In this document: positions 18,460-23,796 of the stretch, in pieces | How the letters are laid out: the number at the start of each line of letters is the position of its first letter | Position numbering within the stretch: position 1 is the first letter of the stretch | Assembly: GCA_002812745.2 (NCBI GenBank) | Contig: NCSJ02000487.1 | Location: 1-23,796, forward strand | Direction of reading: 5' to 3' | Length of the DNA: 23,796 bases | From: Scytalidium lignicola | Taxonomy: Eukaryota; Ascomycota; Leotiomycetes | The notes under the pieces: model-generated | What the model saw: only the letters and a program-made list of their open reading frames with translations | What the model was told of the DNA's origin: nothing | Databases searched by the model: none | Made by a program: the position numbers and the translations under genes

Positions 18460-18900
18460 GAATAACATTGTTTGAAGAATTAGAAGAAAACACTGAAGAT
18501 TTAAAAATCAAAGATGACATATTAATTGATAATATTAGAAATGTTAATCTTTATTCTATGAATAATAAAAGCTTATTATATATTGATATAAAACTGTGTA
18601 AAAAGCTAATAAAGGCCTTGATTAATTTAAAAGTTAAAAGAAACTTTATTAATGAATAAGTTATAAAGTGATTTAAACTTAACATAAGAGTTAAGAAAGA
18701 TAATTACTTGATATTATTAATGAATAATAATATAGTTAAAAGAGTAGTTAATGTCTAAACTTATAAACTAAATATAAGAATTAACAATGATCATTAAGAA
18801 AGGATATCTTTTAATATTATGTAGTTAAGAATATATCAAGTAATATTAAGAATTGAATAAATAAGGAAGTATAATCTAATAATCAATTGAAGAATAAGTA
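18460..18900 (+). pseudogene. Gypsy aspartic protease region
   Basis: The frame 18468-18659 reads LKIKDDILIDNIRNVNLYS, then KALINLKVKRNFINE at its end. The latter matches the retropepsin motif ALIDSGAxxNFISE with Asp-to-Asn and Ser/Gly losses. IYQVILRIE*IRKYNLIIN (about 18830-18885) fits the DxILGMPWLxxxNPxIDW motif that closes the domain. The catalytic Asp is gone. Confidence 0.65.
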
Positions 18901-19019
18901 TAATTATCTTCTTAGAGGAGGAACAGAATTTAGTATTCTTAAGAGTTATTCATACTGATAAGACTATGAAATATATTCTTAAAGAATATTATAAATAACT
19001 AGAGTTATTTACAGAAAGA

Positions 19020-19980
19020 CCTGATGATTTAACCTTACTCAATTATAAATTATAAGATTATGAGATAAAGCTCAAAAAGAGGTTTAGACTAGTCTACAAA
19101 CTAATTTATTGAACAACTCTTGTTAAAGATAAGGTAATAAAGAAATAATTATTCAAGAAAATAGTACTTAAAGGTTTATATAAAGAAGGTTATAGTAAAG
19201 CTAGAATATTATTGTATTATACAAAGAAAGGAGACAATCTGTTAGGACAACCTTATAATGATTACAAATACTTGAATAATAAAAATTAAAAAAAGATTAA
19301 TACCCTTTACTATTGATAAATTCAATGATGGACAAGTTAAAAGGAGTTGTTATATTCACTAAGCTAAACTTATAGTCAACATTTTAATCTGGTTAAGATT
19401 AAAAGAGGTAATAAGTAAAAAGTTGTTATCTGAACAAAATACAAATTATTTAAGTTATTAATTATAATGTTTAGTATGACTAATACTTTAACAACATAAT
19501 AAAGAATAATAAACTAAATATTAGAAAAATATTTAGAGAAATTTATAATAATATATCTTGATAATATAATCATTTACTCAAAGGGTATTAAAGAACATAA
19601 AGAGTATGTCAAGCTTATTTTACAAACATTGTAAAAAGCAGGATTATATTACAAACTAGTAAAATATGAATTTCATAAAGAACAAGTTCAGTTCTTAAGA
19701 TACTGTATTTCTAAAGAAAGAATAAAAACCCTTGATGATAAGATTCAGTTGATCAAAGAATAAGAATTACTTAAGACAATTAAACAATTATAAAGTTTCT
19801 TAGGATTAACCAATTATTATTAAAGATTTATGAAAGACTATTCTAAAATCTTCATGTTATTGACTGAACTTATAAAGAAGGACTAAGCCTATAAATGGAA
19901 TAACATTGTAAAAGAAGCATTCTAAAGTATTAAGGATGCCTTTATAAAAGGAAGTTTCTTAAGAATCTTTAATCTAGAAA
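19020..19980 (+). pseudogene. Gypsy reverse transcriptase
   Basis: ARILLYYTKKGDN (about 19200-19230) corresponds to SPILFVxKKDG. YLDNIIIYSKGIKEH (19554 on) is the catalytic YLDDIIIYS motif with the second Asp turned to Asn (YLDN, 19554-19565). KAGLYYKLVKYEFHKEQVQF and LRYCISKERI fit the thumb (LxLKxxKCEFxxxEVxFLGxxIS). SFLGLTNYY*RFMKDYSKI is the FLGxxNYYRRFI motif with a stop for Arg. The region is clearly gypsy-type. Confidence 0.88.
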
Positions 19981-19984
19981 AANG

Positions 19985-20400
19985 AAATACAAATTGAAAC
20001 TAATACCTTTGATGTAGCATTAAGAGTAATGTTATTATAATCATAATAGATTAGTAAATGATATTATTAAGTACTATTAGCATTTTGGTCAAAGAAGTTG
20101 AACATTATAAAAAGGAATTATCAAACATCAAATAAGGAGATACTAATTATTGTAAAAGTTTTAAAATATTAAAAAAGTTTATATAATTAAATCTAGTAAA
20201 ACAGTTAATATACTTTCAGATCATTATAACCTTCAATACTTTATAATAACTAAGCAGTTAAATACTAAATAAGCATAATAGGCAAAGAAGTTATCCAAGT
20301 ATAATTTTAAGATTACTTATGTTAAAGGAGAAGATAATGAAAGAGTAGATATTCTAAGTTAAAAACTTAAGTACTTAATAAAGGAAAAGGAAGAAAGTAA
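19985..20400 (+). pseudogene. Gypsy RNase H domain
   Basis: After the RT thumb, the plus strand reads broken phrases that fit Ty3 RNase H: FWSKKLN and NYQTSNKE (DxELLAIV equivalent), QLIYFQIIITFNTL (SDHxNL) and YNFKITYVKGEDNERVDILS (about 20300-20360; consensus YxFxIxYxPGKxNxxADALS). Frames alternate and an N lies at 19983. Confidence 0.7.
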
Positions 20401-20599
20401 ACTTATATTAAAAGAAGACAAGAGTAAATTCTTAGTATATAATAAAGGATAACTTATGATTATTATAGCAATAACAAACAAACATTAAGTTAATCAAATT
20501 AATAAAGTAATTAATAAGGAAAAACAAGAAGACACTTTACCAGATATAACTAAAGGCAAATAAAAGAAGATTAAAAACATTTAGTATAAAAACAAAAGG

Positions 20600-21720
20600 T
20601 TATATATACTAATGAAACTTGTAAAAGAGTTTGTTAAGGAATAACATAACCTGTTATACAATGGACATATAAGAGTAACCTAATATTATTACCAAATTAA
20701 TAAGGATTACTTTGTTATAAAACTATAATTAATAATTAAGAAAGTAATTATAAAATGTAAAATCTGTAAGAAGGTTAAAAATCTAAGAAAGAAGCTTTAA
20801 GGATAATTACATCTTATATAAATACTTGATAATCTATAAAAACTAATTGAATAAGATTTTATCATGAAACTATTAGTTTCCACAGATCATATAACAAAGG
20901 TTAAGTATAACTTCATCTTTGTAATAACTGAACATTATATTAATTTTGCAATATTTAAACTGTTCAAAGAGATTTAAAGAGTAAAAAAGGTAGTTAATAT
21001 ATTTTTATGAAGAATAATATCTTAGTAAAGATTATCAAAACAAATAATCTTTGATAAAGATACTAGATTTACATTTAAGTTTTAAGAAATGATAATAACA
21101 AGAATAAGGATCAAGAGGAAGTTATCAACAGTATAACATTTACAAACTAACAAGAAAACAGAATGTTTGAACAAGTAGTTAGAAGGATACTTAAGATGTT
21201 ATGTTAATTATGATTAAGATAATTAGATTGATTACTTGTTAATAGTAGAAATAGTATACAATAATACATTATACAAATTAACCAAGATTACTTTATTTTA
21301 TGCAAATTACAGATAAGAACTAAAAGGGTTTTGTACTAGACTAGAATTAAAATCTATAAGTGAATCAGTAAAGGTCTATGTAAAACAAATAGAAGAAATA
21401 CAAGAAAAGATTAGAAATTCACTTTAATATACTAAAAAAANGAATAAAGAAGTATTATAATTATAAATGCTTAATAGAATTAATATATAAAAAAGAGAAT
21501 AAAGTTTATCTTCTTAGAAAAAACATTAAAATAACAAGACTAAGCAATAAACTCAACTAAGTAAAGATAAGACTATATAAAATCAAAGAAGTTTATAAAC
21601 CTTTAACATATAAATTAAAATTATTAACAATAGTTAAGATATATCTTGTTTTCTATGTTTTACTTCTTGAATTAACACTTGAAAATGTTTAAACATTAAT
21701 GTTNAAAAGAAGTTNAATCT
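20600..21720 (+). pseudogene. Gypsy integrase
   Basis: The HHCC zinc module is visible at 20645-20767: HNLLYNGHIRVT, then YYYQINKDYFVIK and CKICKK. The core follows: QDFIMKLLVSTD (consensus DFIxxLPxS), YNFIFVITEHYINFAIF (VxVDRxTKxAHF) and IFDKDTRFTFKF (SDRGxxF; about 21050). NKKTECLNKQLEGYLR fits the QTERxNQxLExYLR motif and LLIVEIVYNNTLY fits WLPLAEFAYNxxxH. Asp-to-Glu/Asn and Trp losses show that it is inactive. Confidence 0.82.
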
Positions 21721-21724
21721 GAAA

Positions 21725-21900
21725 AGAGAATATAAAGTTAAGAAAATCATTAGTTATAGAATATATTATAAGAAATTACAATACTTGGTTAAATGGATAA
21801 GATATTCAAAAAGTAAAAATGAATAAGAATTTACTTTTAATCTTATAAGCTATAAGGAATTATTAAAGGCATATTATTAAGCTTATCTTAAAATGGATTT
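21725..21900 (+). pseudogene. Gypsy C-terminal chromodomain
   Basis: The reading EYKVKKIISYRIYYKKLQYL, then VKWIRYSKSKNE*EFTFNL and ISYKELLKAYY, aligns by eye with the chromodomain pattern (VExIlxxRxxxxxxYLVKWxGyxxxxxxWEPxxnL). Gly is changed to Arg, Trp to stop and Pro to Ser/Thr-like residues. Chromodomains in chromoviral integrases guide insertion to methylated-histone heterochromatin, which fits the nested repeat surroundings. Confidence 0.78.
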
Positions 21901-21974
21901 CCAGGTGATGAAATCACAAAGTCAGAAAAGAAAAGGTTAATAATAAAGNAAAAAAACTTTGCTTAAGTTAGTAA

Positions 21975-22395
21975 AACATAACTCTTTAAACAACTTCTCT
22001 TACCTTTCTTTTTCTTCTATAACATTAAGTTCATCTAAAGTTTTCAGATTACAATGAAATATCTCTTGAGTATACTTCTTCAAGAAAGACTATTACTTTT
22101 TCAGACAGGCTAAGTAAGTTATCATCTTTAGAAGAACTTCATTAGTTTTTTCTTCCTCCTCTGTAAGCTAGTTATACTTATACTTGTATGCAAGGAAAGA
22201 AGAGGAAATAACTTCCTTACTATCATAGGATTGCTTACAACAGGAGTACTTGTTATAATAATTAAAGTTAGAGTTTATTTTGTAAACAAAATTATTTTAC
22301 TTGTAAAACGAATAAGGTATTACTTTAAAATTGTATTTGTTAATATAGTCATTTAAGGTTATTTACTCTTGATATTTTCTTGATCTTGTCCTTTT
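21975..22395 (-). pseudogene. Degenerate antisense reading frame in the gypsy 3' region
   Basis: Between the chromodomain and the 3' LTR, the minus strand gives a better reading than the plus strand: ITLNDYINKYNFKVIPYSFY, NKYSCCKQSYDSKEVISSS, LTEEEEKTNEVLLKMITYLA and SFLKKYTQEISL. Many Tyr residues stand where Cys would give a Cys-rich cluster (PYxxY...YYxxxxCCxxxYD). A charged, probably helical second half follows. Fungal Ty3/gypsy elements can carry a small antisense gene with a Cys-rich motif in this position. Identification is tentative and the frame is interrupted by several stops. Confidence 0.4.
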
Positions 22396-22513
22396 TTTTT
22401 GTGTTACTTTTAGAATGTTGTTATTTAAGTAGTATATTAAAAAAAGAAAAGAAGAATTGTTAAACAAAGAGATTGTTTAAAGATAATGTTTTAATGTTAG
22501 GACAATGTTAAAT

Positions 22514-22524
22514 GAGAAAAGGGA
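22514..22524 (+). other. Polypurine tract of the gypsy element
   Basis: GAGAAAAGGGA lies three bases before the 3' LTR start (TGTTATAAG at 22528), where the plus-strand DNA primer of an LTR retrotransposon belongs. Confidence 0.6.
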
Positions 22525-22527
22525 TAA

Positions 22528-22885
22528 TGTTATAAGTTTTATTACAACATGTTAATTGGTGTAAGCCTAAGGCTTAGTATAAATATATTGTACAAGAGAA
22601 CTTAACAATTAAACAGTTATATGATATAGACTTAAGACTTAGGGAATCTAAAGTCTGTTAGCTTAGGACTTAAGGACTTGGGGGTCTAGAGGTCTAATAG
22701 TATTTCATTATCTATATAAGTACATTATAAGAATATAAGAGTAAACTCCTTGTGTTCAACTTAAATACATTACTAGATTTTACTTTTAACTTAATCATAT
22801 ACTTGTGTATTATATGTTTTCACTGTCCTTGAACATTTACCTTACTCTAGTTATCCAGTAACCTGGATAATGTAATTTTGTAATA
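22528..22885 (+). repeat. 3' LTR of the gypsy element
   Basis: This 358-bp sequence begins TGTTATAAG and ends TTTTGTAATA. It is the direct repeat of 15352-15694 and the inverted partner of 16380-16740 (for example AGTTATCCAGTAACCTGGATA against its reverse complement in the solo copy). Terminal CA has become TA. Confidence 0.85.
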
Positions 22886-22899
22886 GCTTTAATCATTAT

Positions 22900-23796
22900 A
22901 AAAAAGGAAAAATCATATACTAATATTACTAGAGAACTTCAAGAGGATAGAATAAATGTTTTAATTATAATTATATAAAGAACTTTAAGGAAAGCAGGTT
23001 ATAAGAAGACTAAGCTTATAAGAAAGCTTAGATTGACTAAGAAAATGATAAAAAAGAGGTTGAAATGATGTTTAAATCATAAAGATTAAACCTTAGAAGA
23101 TTAGAAGAATATGATATAGTCAGATGAAACATTAGTAGTTCTCCTTCATTGTAGAAGAGGTTATAGAATTTGGAGAAAAGTTAATAAAGTGTTTATACAT
23201 AATTACATAAGAGAAAGATAGAAGGGTTATTCAGAATTTATATTTTGAGATTGTTTTTCATATGATAAAAAAAAGCTTTTATCATTATTAGAAGCTTGAA
23301 ATTAAGAAAGAAAAAGCTTAATCAAAGAAGACTTTGAAAAGATTAAATTAAGCTCTTGAGTTAGTCATGTGTTAATAATAAGAGTTAACTATTATTATAA
23401 CAAGAATAGGATTAAGAAATAAGAGTAGTAAAAAGCCTTGATGGCAATAGAATCGTAAAAATNAAAAAGTTAACATGTGATAACAAAAGTAAAATTGATT
23501 AGTATTAATACTAGACTTAAGTATTAATTTTTAAACTTATTCCTTTTGCTTAAAAATACAAAGAAGAGCGATTAAAGACTGTGGTTCAAGAAGATAAAGT
23601 ATTAGCTTATAATTTTCATGATCAACAACGTATGTATAACCTCTACCAGATCAAGTGCCTTCTCTGGTGTGTTAATTCTCCAGACTTGAATATGATTAAG
23701 CCTTGTTGGTTTTGGATGAAACGTAGAACTACTGCAAAAGGAGCTTCAAAAAGTAGAGCTGAGGCTGTTAAAGCATGGGAGAAGTGTTGGAAAGAC
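22900..23796 (+). pseudogene. Second Tc1/mariner transposase relic, runs off the window
   Basis: The plus strand reads RKAGYKKTKLIRKLRLTKKM, DHKD-like HKD*TLED*KNMI*SDETLV and RRGYRIWRKVNKVFI. This is the WSDET motif with the first catalytic Asp (23123-23125). Trp codons are TAG at three places. After a frame change near the N at 23463, the end is well kept: VVQEDKVLAYNFHDQQRMY (second Asp, 23593-23595), CVNSPDLNMIKPCWFWMKRR and a Lys/Ala-rich tail to the last base. MIEPCW has become MIKPCW, so the catalytic Glu is Lys (23698-23700). The first ~650 bases are AT-rich like the block to the left. The last ~230 are not, so decay stops inside the gene. Confidence 0.82.

Larger units (their letters stand above)
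15352..22885 (+). mobile_element. Ty3/gypsy chromovirus LTR retrotransposon, RIP-degraded, full length
   Basis: Two directly repeated LTRs flank gag, protease, RT, RNase H, integrase and a chromodomain on the plus strand. This order (protease-RT-RNase H-integrase) defines Ty3/gypsy, and the terminal chromodomain places it among chromoviruses, the main fungal lineage. All frames are interrupted by many stops. The internal region includes a solo LTR of the same family inserted in reverse (16380-16740). I found no matching target duplication around the outer LTRs: the five bases before 15352 are AAGAG and those after 22885 are GCTTT. Confidence 0.88.

Noticed and set aside
16380..22885. Reading the LTRs at 16380 and 22528 as the two ends of one element
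   Set aside because: They are inverted to each other. The direct pair is 15352-15694 and 22528-22885, and the 16380 copy has its own target duplication.
9900..23796. Mitochondrial or plasmid-like AT-rich DNA
   Set aside because: Low GC alone could suggest it, but the block is made of nuclear retrotransposons and transposons with RIP-type decay, and its edges join normal nuclear sequence.

Overview
The window looks like nuclear DNA of a filamentous ascomycete. Protein genes are split by short GT-AG introns (57-64 nt) with CTGAC-like branch sites, starts sit in good Kozak contexts, and the protein families are typical of fungi. Two contrasting blocks share the window. Positions 1 to about 9.9 kb are gene-bearing and of mixed composition. 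From about 9.9 to 23.57 kb the DNA is very AT-rich and consists of retrotransposon and transposon relics carrying the C:G to T:A decay expected from repeat-induced point mutation (RIP). In the last ~230 bases the composition returns to normal inside a transposase.

Left block, in order: an intact two-exon short-chain dehydrogenase/reductase (SDR, 589-1644, +, 332 aa); the C-terminal remnant of a monocarboxylate-transporter-like MFS gene on the minus strand (1810-2199); about 1.5 kb without a supportable gene; a frameshifted SnoaL/NTF2-like gene (3738-4222, +); an intact two-exon monocarboxylate-transporter-like MFS gene (5558-7003, +, 461 aa); and an intact two-exon PLP enzyme of the cystathionine gamma-synthase family (7740-9462, +, 552 aa). 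A palindromic TCACGTGA box, the core of sulfur-gene promoters in yeast, lies ~115 bp upstream of the PLP enzyme. A redox enzyme, a small cyclase-like fold, a carboxylate-type transporter and a gamma-substitution enzyme side by side could be the worn remains of a small metabolic cluster. That grouping is inference only.

Right block: a degenerate Tc1/mariner (DDE_3/IS630-like) transposase (about 9900-10890, +); a Ty1/copia element on the minus strand (11113-15351) with 3' LTR, RNase H, RT, integrase, protease and gag, cut off in gag; and a Ty3/gypsy chromovirus on the plus strand (15352-22885) with two LTRs, acidic gag, zinc knuckle, protease, RT, RNase H, integrase and a C-terminal chromodomain. 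A better-preserved solo LTR of the same family sits in reverse orientation inside its gag (16380-16740), with a near-perfect 5-bp target duplication. A decayed antisense reading frame lies between the chromodomain and the 3' LTR. A second Tc1/mariner transposase (about 22900 to the window end, +) runs off the edge.

Every transposon reading frame is broken, and catalytic residues are repeatedly lost through G-to-A or C-to-T changes (D to N, H/C to Y, W to stop). I saw no tRNA, rRNA or CRISPR. Fifteen single N bases sit beside or near homopolymer runs, so some apparent one-base frameshifts could be sequencing errors.
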